Below the pieces are notes generated by a model. The model ran no database searches. It was not told where the DNA came from and worked only from the letters and a program-made list of their open reading frames with translations. Positions 12,070-24,016 of a stretch of 64,000 bases of DNA are shown one piece after another. Every line of letters begins with the position of its first letter. Positions within the stretch are counted from its first letter, which is position 1. The position numbers were made by a program, and so were the translations under genes. Source of the stretch: Eretmocerus hayati (lineage: Eukaryota; Arthropoda; Insecta; Hymenoptera; Aphelinidae); NCBI GenBank assembly GCA_029851415.1, contig CM056743.1, positions 3,100,001-3,164,000 on the forward strand. The letters are read 5' to 3'.

Positions 12070-15000
12070 CTTAGTATAAGTTTATTTCAAAATTTTCAAA
12101 AAATTCTTTGGTATTTCGGAAGCTTTATCTGTTGGTGATTTTTCATAGGAGAAATTGAAAGCAATTTCTTAAAAAAAAAAAAAAAGCAATCCATACCAAG
12201 TATAAATGCTTGGTATAAATGGGGCTTTGTTCCAGATAAATCAATAGAATTTTCCCAAACAGTGATGATTGGAAAAAGTAGCCTCCGGAATACCAAAGCG
12301 ACTTTTTGAAAATCTGAAATGAATTGATACCATTCTGATTCGGGAGCCATTGATAATTGAGTGCGTAATTATACCGTGACTATTTTCATCATAGCATTGG
12401 AGAAAACTATTGGGTGACATGCCCAAATGAAATGTTCGTCTCCAAAGCCAACAAATTCCGTGCTATACTATAAATATTGCCAGGAATGCATTAACTACGA
12501 ACACAATGTATTTCAATCGATGCGTCACGCTCTATCTTTGGAGAGGTAATAATAATTTATCGATAGTTTTTTTGAACATTGTAAAACAAATCTTCAGAAT
12601 AATAAAACATGATCTATATCAGGCAACTATTGTGAACTGCCTTTGACCGTTACAAGTGCATCGAAAATTGCATACGACAATCTATCTATTTGCCAACAGA
12701 AGAGAAATCTCGTGGATATTTTTGTCATCGCGCGTCACTTGCGGGAGCAAACATGTTGACTCGAAATCTCAAACCATCTCGACCGATTATTACGTACATC
12801 TCTGATGGCAATAGTACGATTTTTTATTACCATGATATCTACCTCGATAAATAAGCTGACCAAACCAATAGGTTCTTTTCTCTTACTTTCAAATCAATTT
12901 AATTGCAATACTATTCAAAGTACCTTCGTACCATTGAATTTATTGCATTTTCATAGATCGGCTTCCGTTTAATGCAATACAGATATATTTGTATGCAAAA
13001 AGACCGTACAACGAGCTAACGATGAAGCCATGAAAGTACAGAGAAATTCAATGGATCGTGATTAAAGACTCATTAATTAAAGAGATAAAACTGCATATAT
13101 TCAAGTATTATGTTGGCTCAGAAGGTAAAAAAACGACCCTGGCGGGGGGGGGGGGGGATATCAGGAGCCGTAAAAAAAAGTTCGATAGTGAAATTGGCCG
13201 AAAATCAACGCATGCGCGCGATAAGACTCTATCCGGCGCTTTTGATAAAACAATACACCTTACATAATTGTTTCGATTCAATTAACGGTTAGAGATCGAA
13301 GAGTAAAGTAGGAGAGAAGCCCCGACATCTAAATATAATTATCTACCACTCTGCTATATAGTATAGAATTGACTATCTAACGAGGCATCTGTCTTCCTTG
13401 AGCGCGCGAATTTTCAAACGCTTTTTCCCATGCAAATAATTTTCATGTATAGTTACGCCAATATATAAAGAGACTCTATGGTTTGAATACTGCACGTACT
13501 CATTGTTCGGCAGTCTCAATGAATTTCACTTTTTAATAGCACGACGAGCTTCACGCCAGGCCGCACCTCGCTTGTGATGCACTTTCTTGCCGATCTTTGC
13601 GGATTCTATAATAAATATAATCGCTCACGCTGCAGCAGCTCCTACTGCATTGCCAATTTTTCTATTTTTTTTTTTTTTTACATTTTTTTCGCTTAATTGA
13701 TGAAACTTGGATGTATACGTATACGCATGTGTTTCGGTGTGAGTGTGGTGAATATAGCTGTATAATACTTGCGAATTCAATTTGAATATTCGTATTCCGG
13801 GGTCCGCTGCTATTTCACGAAGAACCGGTGAAACTTTCTTCGACCTCGATTTTCAACAGCTTTGATTCGATGCGGTGCTTTATATGCTTTCGTCCATGTA
13901 TGTGGTTGAAAATTCATTGTGATCGTGTATAAATGGCTAATGGAAAATTGTATGTTCGGTTTTGGTGGTGGAATTAGGATTTACTCGGTTTGTTTGATGG
14001 TGCAAAATGAGCCGATATCTCTGGATTTTTAGTATGCGTTGGAAAAACCTGAAAAAATTTTGAAATTCTTGGATGAAGGACAGAACATATTAATGCGAGT
14101 CCTAGCTAGACGCTAATTATGAAATTTTAAGACGCAGAACAGTGAACTTCAACAATTTTGAATATTTTGAGAAATGCTCATTATCTTTCCTACCCAAAAA
14201 ACATAGGTTGGCTATCAAAAATATACTTCTGTCCCATTTAGCTCTCGAGTAATGAAAAGGTTTTCCATGATTAGGCCAGTAAATATATTTGGTCTGCTCT
14301 GATGATTATCCGAAAAATTAGGTGTATTTTCCCCATCAGTAGCTTCTGATGTTTTCTCCTGGTCAATAGATCGTAGTCTTGATCTATAATTACGATGAAA
14401 AATAGTTTTTTTCTCTCTCAGTTAGAGGTTTGAATTTCAATTTAGCTCAAAAATGGTATTCATCTCACCTGTTTTCCATTCTTTCGGGTCGAACGTGTTT
14501 TTCCATCATGACACATGTTACGAGTGAGAGAAATATTGCTCCAATCACACATGATCTATAATTATTGTTCGATTAAGTATTGAAATTGAATTTTTGCCCG
14601 ACCTCGGCGATGACGAAAGAGTAGTTCTCGAGAGTTAGCATTGATCATAATTTCATGAGACTCTAATGATCTTGCATTGTACAATGTCAAGCCACTATAA
14701 TCGAATAGAATAATTAGTGCACTGTAATAATTATTACCTCCCGTAACGATGCGGGCAATTTTGGCACTCCTACGTAACATTTCATAATGGATGTTGATTA
14801 CTGTACAGCTGTGACTTCTCGTGTTCATTTTCGTATTGTACTCTGATTCCAAAATCTTGACGAGGTGAGATTATTTACTCATTCCCTGAACTTCTTGTTT
14901 TGAAGATGAGCAATTTTTTAATTTTCACGAGTGTCCCCCCCCCCCTTGAGGTGGTCTCCTAAGCGTGCCATCAGTTATTATAATTGATGAAATTATAGTG

Positions 15001-15746
15001 GAAAGAGGAAATCGTCTCATAGTTACGCCATCGTTGTTTTGGAACTATTCAGGATTATGAACGCTTTAACCACAGCTCGTAAGAAATTATCATCACCTAT
15101 CCTTGAAAGGAAAATTTTTCAAAGAAATTATCATTCTAAAATTGTTTCACATTTTGTTTGAGCAGCACTTGTTATTGTCGCCAGTGTCAGATAAATTCTT
15201 ATCTCTCGCGAGGTAGACGCCAATAATATCGTCCTCACCACCACATCACATCTCTTTTTCACCTCGTTTTTCACATTATCACAATCGAGCATGTAGACCG
15301 CTCGAAGCAATAATATTCAGTGTCATCTAAAATTTTGAGGATGATACACGATGCTCAAATTTTGAAAATCAAAAACTGACAGTTGCTGCATTGTAAGTTT
15401 GGAGTATTATTGACAGACAATACTGGTGGTATCCGGGTTCGCATTGCTGCAGTGAATTTTAATACAGATTCTCTGGTTCACTACTTGCGGAGACGATGCG
15501 GAGATGATTGATTGGTGAAGAATACGACCTCAGCCCGATTTTTTGTCGAGCTATGAGACAATTGAATTTTCGATTTCTTGCATCTCGATATTTTTTTTAC
15601 GTCGCATGTCAAATTAGATGGGAATTATTCTGGGTATTTTTCTCTCTGACAAAGGGAGTGCGGGTCACGGATTCGGTCGAAACTTTGGTAATAGTCTCCT
15701 TTTGGCACCAAAGGATGATACCCATGCGCGAAGCTGCAGAGTCCAA
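12070..15746. other. Non-coding stretch upstream of the SPH; no supported gene
   Basis: Any signal-peptide exon or promoter of the serine protease homologue should lie in the first few kilobases, but I could not identify one. Two overlapping minus-strand frames near 12240-12430 are suggestive only. The stretch contains poly-A (12171-12185), poly-G (13144-13157), poly-T (near 13667-13679) and poly-C (14935-14945) tracts, and otherwise AT-rich unique sequence. Confidence 0.5.
13144..13157. repeat. Poly-G tract (14 G)
   Basis: An uninterrupted run of 14 guanines in AT-rich DNA. It is one of six G or C tracts of 11 bases or more in the window. Confidence 0.95.
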
Positions 15747-15838
15747 GGGTGTGTCCACAAATGAAGCGCATGCGCTGCTTACAGCGCGCGGGGCATATCC
15801 ACGGCTCACTTGCGCACCGTGCGCTTCTCATAGGACCT
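15747..15838. mobile_element. Element F, solitary left-end remnant
   Basis: Starts GGGTGTGTCCACAAATGAAG, the F terminus, and continues into a diverged GC-rich stretch with CGCATGCGC-type words. It lies directly in front of the complete copy F1, so the two ends stand head to tail. Confidence 0.6.
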
Positions 15839-15840
15839 TA

Positions 15841-16106
15841 GGGTGTGTCCACAAATGAAACGCATAATCCGTGAACTGGCATACGCCAGTTCATGCGCCG
15901 TTCACCAAATTTGAGTCTGCTTGAGTGTTTCTGCATCTGTTTGCTACGAGATCGTCAATCGTTTTTAATAAGCTACACCCGAGTTCTGTTTTGGGTTAGC
16001 TGTTAATGTAAATAACATCCAAGCTGGCTCAAATTTGGTGAGCGGCGCATGAGCAGTGCACCAGCGCACGCTCGGCGTACGCCGGCTCACGGTTTATGGA
16101 CACACA
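15841..16106. mobile_element. Element F, copy F1 (about 266 bp)
   Basis: Begins GGGTGTGTCCACAAATGAA and ends in a diverged complement of it (TTTATGGACACACAC). The long TIRs, about 90 bp each, contain their own palindromes (CTGGCATACGCCAG on the left, CGGCGTACGCCG on the right) and end inward with CTCACCAAATTTGAG / CTCAAATTTGGTGAG. The short core carries TTTGCTACGAGATCGTCAATC and GAGTTCTGTTTTGGGTTAGC, both repeated in F2 and F3. There is no coding potential; it is a MITE-like element. Confidence 0.75.
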
Positions 16107-16191
16107 CTTGGCCGGCGAGAGGATTTCCCACATTACCGACTGGATCCAAAACGAAACTCGAGGTTAGCGACCGAGAATGATAGATGATCTC

Positions 16192-17058
16192 CCCGATCAG
16201 AAATAAGTTCAAGAGGCTTGAAAATTTTATCAAAACTTGATCAAGGAAAAAAACCCCTACTTGATCAAACTTGACCTTTTTCTTGATGTTTACTTGATGT
16301 TTGGTCGTTTGTTTACCTCGTGTTACAGAACAACGCGAAGCAAAACGCGTCTGTGCCACGTATTGTTGTTACAATTCTGTGGCCGCAGAGGATTTATAAT
16401 CATCTGCAGCTCTTTCCAGACTTATCAATGACACGCGGGATGCTTTTATTATTATTAAAGCACTCTAAAAAGTAACACAGACTGCGACCATTTTTTAGGT
16501 TAGGTGTCTTTAGGATATCCATGCCTGGATAGGATGGGCCTACTGCAAAAATCGCTTATTGTCTATCTCTCTAATATATTTAGTGATCGTTGATATTCAT
16601 AAAAACAAGCTTCGTAAATATTCTACGTGATTCTCCATCACGTGAATTTCGTGTTTTTAAGAGACGGTCAGATTCCAACTGCAATTATAATACATTGCTA
16701 GAGCAGTCGTTCGGGAGAAGTGATCCTAGATAAATAAATATCAACTAAGAATTCCGTGGAAGAGTGAATTACAGTTCATTCTCAAATTTGAGTTCAAAAT
16801 TGAAGGAATAGAGCTTTCGTTGTAATTTAGGCACATTTTTGCAAGCAGTATCTCTGAGCATTTTAGTTGTTTGATAATCTCGGATTTGAGGTTAAGCTGA
16901 ACTTTTCAACTCTTAGTGACCCTATAACTCCTTAGAAACCTCAAGTCAGAACGTCAAGTTTGATCAAGTAGGAGTTTTTTTCTTGATCAAGTCTTGATAA
17001 AGTTGATCAAGCCTTTGATCAAAACTTGATCAAGACTTGAAGTTAATTTCTAATCGGG
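16192..17058. mobile_element. TIR element G (about 867 bp) with TTGATCAAG-rich ends
   Basis: Left end CCCGATCAGAAATAAGTTCA and right end, read on the minus strand, CCCGATTAGAAATTAACTTC. Both subterminal regions contain many copies of TTGATCAAG / ACTTGATCAA (16230-16300 and 16955-17040). This palindromic 8-9-mer is repeated in both orientations and would make dense dyad sites. The core (16300-16950) is AT-rich with no ORF of note. The element sits inside the F cluster, separating F1 from the remnants at 17271. A 2-bp TC duplication is the most I can see at the edges. Confidence 0.6.
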
Positions 17059-17270
17059 TCGTAGTGGACCGATGTTTTGTGTCGAGTCTTCAAAGTTTCT
17101 TGCTTCCAATTGAAGTCACTTACATACTTTCAGCACGCACTCCCAAGCCACTCACTGTAGATCATATGGTGACATTTTTGTTCATCATCTCGAAAGATCA
17201 TAAAGCATGAGATTGACGAAGAAATGTTATATCTGTTTTAGTGACTTTTTGATCACTCGCCGAGAAAGAT

Positions 17271-17358
17271 CCGGTGAGCATCGCATGGCGCGCGTGATCC
17301 GTGGCTATGCGCCGCCGTGCGCTGCAATCAGCGCGTGCACTTCATTTGTGGTCACGCT
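17271..17358. mobile_element. Element F, solitary right-end remnant
   Basis: GGTGAGCATCGCATG... through CTTCATTTGTGGTCACGCTC is a diverged copy of the F right end (GGTGAGCGGCGCATGAGC...CTTCATTTGTGGACACACCC). It abuts the left end of F2. Confidence 0.55.
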
Positions 17359-17360
17359 CA

Positions 17361-17657
17361 GGGTGTCTCGACAAATGAAGCGCATGAGCCGTGAGCCGGC
17401 GTACGCCGAGCGTGCGCTGGCGCACGGCTCATGCGCCGCTCACCAAATTTGAGCCCGCTTGTGTGTTTCTGCATTGGTTTGCTAAGAGATCGTCTATCGT
17501 TTTTGATATCTAAACTCTAGTTCTATTTTGGATCAGCTGGTAACGAGGAAAACGCTCAATTCGGCTCAAATTTGGTGAGCGGCGCATGAGCCGTGCGCCA
17601 GCGCACGCTCGGCGTACGCCGGCTCACGGCTCATGCGCTTCATTTGTGGACACACCC
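17361..17657. mobile_element. Element F, copy F2 (about 297 bp), most intact
   Basis: The left TIR GGGTGTCTCGACAAATGAAG is matched by the right end CTTCATTTGTGGACACACCC. The TIR continues for about 95 bp and holds the palindromic words GGCGTACGCC and TGCGCTGGCGCA, so each arm folds on itself as well as with the other arm. The core shares TTTGCTAAGAGATCGTC and GTTCTATTTTGGATCAGCTG with F1 and F3. Non-coding. Confidence 0.8.
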
Positions 17658-17831
17658 AAATTTGAGCTCGCTCGTGTGTTTCTGCATCTGTTTGCTACGA
17701 GATCGTCAATCTTTTTTGATAAGCAAAACCCGAGTTCTGTTTTGGATCAGCTGGTACGTGAAAAACGCCCAAGCCGGCTCAAATTTGATGAGCGGCGCAC
17801 GGCTGATGCGCTTCATTTGTGGACACTACCC
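17657..17831. mobile_element. Element F, copy F3 (left end missing)
   Basis: Starts at the inner edge of the left TIR (CCAAATTTGAGCTCGCTCG), directly fused to the right end of F2, and runs through the core to TTCATTTGTGGACACTACCC. Its right arm also lacks the palindromic GGCGTACGCC segment. The tandem arrangement suggests unequal exchange or template switching between copies rather than separate insertions. Confidence 0.7.
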
Positions 17832-17978
17832 TAACTCTCAAGCGTTTCTGAGCTGTGGACGACGACCTATACATTACAGTATATCTATATGTATGTAATT
17901 TATCAAACATGGGCCTACATGGGCAATACTAATATCATATGCTTAACTCTGCGGCTTTGGGTATCATCTCTTGGTAGG

Positions 17979-18485
17979 AAGAGTGGATAAAGTGGACCAT
18001 GCGGGTATATTGGGCCACGGCGTTTTGAACAATTTGGTGCTAGATAAAAATCTGAATTAAATTATCATAGGAAGCTGTTCACACATTCTAACTTTAGAGA
18101 AGAACAAAATGCTGGAATTTTCTGGGATTTCTGAGAAAAAAAAACATCGTAATTGTGGACCATGGTTGCCAACTTCACCGCGATTTTTGTGAGCTGAAAC
18201 TTATAACGTACGAACCTTTCCTGTTTCACGAATGAGCTTATCAGAAAGTTTAGGCTTTCATCTTCATTGACTTACGCGTAGAATTTCGATTAGTGCACTA
18301 CAACAATTATAGCCGCCATTTCAAAAAAGGCTCGTAACGGGGCCAAAAAACTAGGATGACTAAAGATTATTTTGACCACGGTAATACTATCTTGAGGCTC
18401 CAGCAGGTTGAAATCCACCAAGATTTGAAACAAATCATTGAGAGCCTCGTCAAATTACGTGGCTCGCTTTGCCCCACTCTCCCTT
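17979..18485. mobile_element. Candidate TIR element K (about 507 bp)
   Basis: Left end AAGAGTGGATAAAGTGGACC and right end, read on the minus strand, AGAGTGGGGCAAAGCGAGCC. About 14 of 20 positions agree over roughly 20-25 bp. Ends of the GAGTGGGGCAAA type are common among insect DNA transposons. The interior is AT-rich and non-coding. No clear target duplication. It is the least certain of the elements called here. Confidence 0.45.
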
Positions 18486-19009
18486 ACTAAAAGATCATTC
18501 TCAGAGTTTCAGCCCCGGACTCTACTCCTGGTGATACCGAATAACCTAGGAAATACAGGAATTTTTCTAAGTTCACTCAGTTAGAAAGACAACACCCTGT
18601 GGTTACACTCGATATTTGTATACGACCCGTTGCGTCAGTGTTAAGTACTGCAATTTTATCTCACGCGATACCGCTGCATCACTGCAAGATAATTACCATA
18701 ATGCCCACCAACCTTAACATAATTTGAGTACGATCTAACAGACAAACTGCCTAATTGGAAAAAAATGCACTCTCGAAATTGCTGTATGCACCAGAAAGAC
18801 TTCAAAGTTCTCGCCCTCTATCATCGATCAAAAAAGCTCGCATATGGCCTCATCTCTGGCGTCAATTTGCGAGGCTGCACTGCACGCGTGAAGAGTGACG
18901 CCCCCCCCCCCTATCCCTACCTATATACTACTCCTCTTTTGCCTGTCTAGACGTCGAAAAATTTGTGATGGAAATTTTCGAGAGCAGCCCGCGCGAGACC
19001 TGCACCATA
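18486..19009. other. Non-coding, with a poly-C tract
   Basis: No gene seen. An 11-C tract lies at 18901-18911, shortly before the edge of element FB1. Confidence 0.6.
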
Positions 19010-19532
19010 TAGTCCAGTCAAATAGGGCCTGAGATAGCAAATTGGAGCCCGCAGCGGGCCATTTTGATATGTTGTGGCCAAAGTAATTCTAAGAAAAATG
19101 GCTCTAAGGAAAATTTTCTAGTGATAGGGGAAGTTATCAAAAATCGCGAAAAACCAATTAAAATGGCCATAGCTCGGGAACGGCTCGAGATGCCGGGGAG
19201 CGGCGGGCACCGATCGAAAGCTCGCAAAATTCTGCACAAAATGAGCCACTTACCGGGTCTGTGGGTCGATTAGGGAGCGAGTAAAATCGATAAGATACTT
19301 TGAGATAATCTCGAGCCTTCAGATAACATGTGTTGTCTAGCTCATCGTATTATATACGTCCCTCCGCGACCCTCTCTGCACATGCATGTAGGTATATGAT
19401 GGTATATGCGGTCACTGCTCGTCCCTGCAGGGGTTCCTCTTCTGCACTTTTTATACCTGCACTCGAATCGCCAAATGTACGGGATGAGCAAGATGCGTTT
19501 TCGCCTCTCTTGTGGGTTTTCCACTCAATTTT
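19010..19532 (+). repeat. FB1 left arm
   Basis: Inverted counterpart of 21655-22172. It contains GAGCGGCGGGCACCGATCG and the CCCTGCAGGGG word near 19423. Small indels and substitutions separate it from the right arm, mostly in the inner 200 bp. Confidence 0.8.
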
Positions 19533-21396
19533 TGAGCTCGAATACCGCTGACTTAGCAAGCTCGGAGAATCGTGAATTTTGCCATCTTTGACTTTCAATA
19601 GTGACATAGGCAAATCAGGAAACTTCACCTGCACATCCGCGGGATGAAGCAACATTTTTGGTTCAACAGACTATATAATATATTGCCGTCTGAACAATAA
19701 GGCTGGTATTGTAAGGTAGTATTATACTGTCGGACCAATACTCGATCGCGTTAACAGCATTATGATTTGTTATTGTCGTGAAATGACCTAAAAAAATGTC
19801 TGGATCATAATGATCCTCCACCGGTCCCATTACGAGCGAAAAATTAGATGGCTTTTGTGGTAAAATAGTCGTAATATGATTGTGATTTGATGAAGTATCG
19901 GGGTACCCGAAAAATACGAGTTAAGGCTATTTATTCTGGCAGCAATACCAGATGCGAAATCATTCTAATGGATTGGTGAAGTGACGAAATCGGTATTGCT
20001 CTCGTAATCGGTATTCTTTTTGGTCGCGCGGCAAAACGCATGGCCGTGGGACTAAGTATTTTTTCTCATCATTAGTGTTTCGCGTGTCTTTTTATCGTTC
20101 CCCACATCATTCCGACTTGATCAGGCTAATATGCAACAGTTCTCCAGATATGGAAAGTACCATGTCAGTCTGACAATATCGATCTTGCACTTACTCTAAA
20201 TATTAAGTCATTATGGCGCTCATTCAAGAGAATGAAGTATCAATTGCTAACTATTTTTTCAAAAATTTCTAGCCAAAATATGTATTCTCCATCTCTCATC
20301 TCACATTTGAACATTTCATCCGCACAACGCCATCAAATTCGATACCAATAAATAAATCCCTCCAAAACATTGCTTCACAATTGGATGACGTGAAGAATAG
20401 AGTAAGGTCAAAAAATTAGATTCCCACCGCGATGGGATACGAGTAATTTCCCGCGAAAGCGGACCACGAATTGCGAACATGTTTCAAACTCTTTTTCCGA
20501 AATTTTTAATTGATTCTATGGTCCAAAAAATGAACTTTTCACTCCCTGTGGGATCGAAAAATTTTTTCTTGTTTCCCAGCGGAATATTTTTTTGATAGTA
20601 TTTTCATAAGAAGATATCAATCTTGTAAAATGGGTGTAGTTCCGATTTGACGCAAGATACGACCACGCGAAGGGAGTCATTCGAAAGGTCTTCAAAAAAT
20701 CTATCGAAATAGGCCTCGAAAATTTTTTTTGGGACAACGGGCGCCCCTCATGAGCAAAAAGGTAAAAGACAGAAAAAATTCGATTCCTCAAAAACCCAAT
20801 TTTTTAAAAATCTGGAAATTCATATTTCGATGAAAAATTGCGTGTTCTTATAGAAAGAAGTGGTCCCGATCTGTGTTTTTGAGTTCTACGCTACTTTTTT
20901 TACGTTTTATCAATATTCTCAGCCTTTTCGGTTGAAAAATGAATTTTGCTGCGCATGCGCAGAAATTTAGACTGCTGAAACCATTTTTATTGAAAAGCCG
21001 AGGAAATTTCCTTCAAAATGAATACTTGGCAAAGTCAATTCGATGGACTGGGCCCAAAGTTAGAAAGTCTAAAAAATGATGACATTTCTACTCGAGTCAC
21101 GATACTAATGGGAAATTTGTGCAAGATTTGCATTTACCCCTCTTGAGAATGCTTCATCATTAATGTGAATCTAATCTTTCAAAACCTTGATCTATTATCA
21201 TGGATATAAAGAACAATTAATATCACCTGCGTTGAACGACCAACAGTTCAACTTAGAAATCATTTGATTCCGTGGCTAATGATTGACTTCCAAAAATTGA
21301 ATCACGTACTACCCCGCGTACTACCTACTCGGGCCTGGTAGCTTGCAGTTCCTTGGCGTGATTCTAATTTCAGCTGTGCACACGTATAAATATGTA

Positions 21397-21605
21397 TTTT
21401 TCGACACGCTGTGCAGAAAAGTGTCCTTCCCGCATTGATTTTCCACTTTCTGGCACACTTTGACGAAAAACACAGTCCAATACACGGGTGTAAAACCTAT
21501 CTTCCGCATCCTCGTGTTGATTCCAACCTTCGCCTACGGCTCAGGCCTGAAATCCATCACTCGGACGCGAAAAAAAGTTTTTCCACCCTTGTATCGAAAT
21601 GTACT
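21397..21605 (-). mobile_element. D-family copy inside FB1
   Basis: Minus orientation. It starts with a TCGACACGCTGTGC motif, passes through the D core (CTCGTGTTGATTCCAACC ... CATCACTCGGACGCGAAAA) and ends CACCCTTGTATCGAAATGTACT, the D terminus. It lies about 50 bp inside the right arm of FB1. The terminal motif region differs from that of D-b. Confidence 0.7.
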
Positions 21606-21654
21606 ATGTCTTTCTTGTTCAGGAGAAGTATCTATAGTTTTGTGTGTTCAAATT

Positions 21655-22172
21655 CCAAAACTGAGTGGAAAACCCACAAGAGAGGCGAAAACGCATCTTG
21701 CTCATACATTTGGCGATTCGAGTGCAGGTATAGAGGCTAGTATAAAAAGTGCAGAAGGGGAACCCCTGCAGGGACGGGCAGTGACCGCGGATACTTTCAT
21801 ACATGCATGTGCATAGAGAGGGTCGGCGTGTATACGATGAGCAAGGCACCACATGTTATCTGCAGGCTCGAGATTATCTCAAAGTATCTAATCGATTTCA
21901 TTCGCTCCCTAATCGACCCACAGACCCGGTAAGTGGCTCATCTTGTGCAGAATTTTGCGAGCTTTCGATCGGTGCCCGCCGCTCCCCGGCATCTCGAGCC
22001 GTTCCCGAGCTATAGCCATTTTAATTGGTTTTTCGCGATTTTTGATAACTTCCCCTATCACTAGAAAATTTTCCTTAGAGCCATTTTTCTTAGAATTACT
22101 TTGGCCACAACATATCAAAATGGCCCGCTGCGGGCTCCAATTTGCTATCTCAGGGTCTATTTGACTGGACTA
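21655..22172 (-). repeat. FB1 right arm
   Basis: Mirror image of 19010-19532, ending TATTTGACTGGACTA then CATA. Confidence 0.8.
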
Positions 22173-24016
22173 CATATACGAGTATATAGAAGAGGACCTA
22201 TTCATCTCTCTGTTTCTCTTATATATGATGGCGAGGGCGGGAATTTCAAGAGGCTTGCACTGCACATAAGTCGCGTTCGTGCACCTATTTTTTTTTTCGC
22301 TTGATTTTTCGAGGACCCGGCGTCGCGACGTGTATTATATAGTTGTCGAGTATTAGGGAGTCTGCATCACTGGATACAAGGGACGAAAAAAAGAATATTC
22401 TTTTTTTTGGAACTCTTTTGGGGTGAAGGGTTGATTATTTTGACAAAAGTTCTAAGGGGGCAGTGTTCTGAAAGAGTGTCGATTTCGGTTTTGCATCTTC
22501 AGTTCCAACTGTTTAGCTCATTAGAACTATAGACGAGATAATGAGGTTTTGCTTTGTGCGATGTAGTAGTCGTAAAATGCAGAGAGAATTTCAGCTGGGT
22601 TTTGATAGAGATGACGATGAAATTCAATAATAAATTTCGTGGTTATCTTTTAGGAAACAATTTCTCGTAACAACTTATCTCATACTTGTGATAAATTTTG
22701 ACCGTTTTTTTGTGTGGATGAGATCTGTACGACCGAGCAGTCTTGAGTGTTCAAGTAATCAAATACATCCACTTGATGATTGTTCTGGACTAACTTTTCC
22801 AACTTTCATTCCCAACTTCTGCCACCAGTTGAATATATTCTGTAATGTCATTCTCACTCGTATATCCTTTCCGAACAATTCGGAATGTATGCATTAGATC
22901 AACACCCCCACTCATTTTTTTCAGTACAGTCGAGATCGAGAAATGTTACGGGACATGCTTGATTTCCAATATTGCTTTCGATTGTCGTATGATATAAGAA
23001 TATGAAGAATATCAGATAAATTTACTGCAATTCCAAAAACACATGCCCACAAGAATGTAATCTCTATCTGCTTGGAATATATTTTGGTAAACAATGGAGA
23101 AACCAAAATTCTGAAATGATTTGTCATTTTCCATAGTCATTGATCATTTTTGTATGAGAAAAATTTTCGAGGCCGGGATATCAGCTCTGGAGTAAGTGGA
23201 TCAATTCTTCTGGATTAATTGCAACAATCCAGTTAATGAATGAAGAGCATGATATTGGAAAAAAATACCAAATAATTCGGCGTATCGGCATCACAAGAAA
23301 AACCCAAAACTGATACAACAAGCCCAATCTCTGTTCACGCAACGACGCGTTTGCTTCGGAGTAATCTCGCCACACACTCTATATCACATGTTACTCACTT
23401 TATCGGACAAAAACAAAGTTAGATCAAGAACCACCGCACCGCCCACGCAAGCTTCGCAAACTCCGAAACGCGGATGTGCGCACGAGCTTTTCTATACATA
23501 TATGTATGTATAATGTACCAGCTCGGACTTTGACATCATTCGGATGCTTGCAATAAACTCTTGAATTACATCACATTCTAAAAGAAAGAAGAAAAATTCA
23601 TTGAATTTCAATTTTTAATATCTCGGTCACCCAAAGACTACTCTGTGTCATCCCGTTATCAATTTTTCGCAGTTACGTCAACTTTGTGCATGCGCTCGAG
23701 AATCTTCTATACCTCCAACTCAAAATCCAACACTTCCGCGAGTGGACATACACATACATGCAAAAATATACTTTGAGATAGATTCATCTGTCTTCTGGAT
23801 TATTTTCCGCGTTCTACATTCATTTCGGATTATAATATAAACTCTCTGCATCAGAGATCTGACGTGAGCGAATGACGTTCGCATTTTCACGATATCGTAT
23901 ATTTATGATTTGCAAAAAATGTCATCTAATGCGGCATATGTAAGTTTGAACTTGGTTGAGACTAGCGGTTCGATGTGAGAAAATCATGGCATTAATTGAA
24001 TAAAGTCTGAGGTGAG
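22173..24016. other. Non-coding stretch, no supported gene
   Basis: AT-rich and unique. Several 60-70-codon frames on both strands show no family resemblance. No repeat or RNA gene seen. Confidence 0.55.

Larger units (their letters stand above)
19010..22172. mobile_element. Long-armed inverted-repeat element FB1 (3.16 kb)
   Basis: The arms 19010-19532 and 21655-22172 are inverted copies of each other. Both encode the same 69-residue reading frame in mirror image (19064-19273 plus, 21909-22118 minus), and both carry a donor-like CAGACCCG/GTAAGTGG. The tips read TAGTCCAGTCAAATAG, and CATA stands immediately outside each tip (19006-19009 and 22173-22176), a candidate 4-bp target duplication. 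The arms are about 95% identical by eye. The central 2.1 kb is mostly unique AT-rich sequence, except for a D-family copy just inside the right arm. No transposase was recognised. It resembles foldback-type or long-TIR DNA elements; superfamily unassigned. Confidence 0.75.

Noticed and set aside
15508..15858. 116-codon plus-strand frame and opposing minus frames
   Set aside because: They overlap the F-element end, whose GC-rich palindromes keep several frames open at once.
19064..22118. 69-residue frame repeated in both FB1 arms as a conserved gene
   Set aside because: The arms are near-identical inverted copies, so the frame is shared whether or not it is coding; composition and lack of relatives give no coding support.
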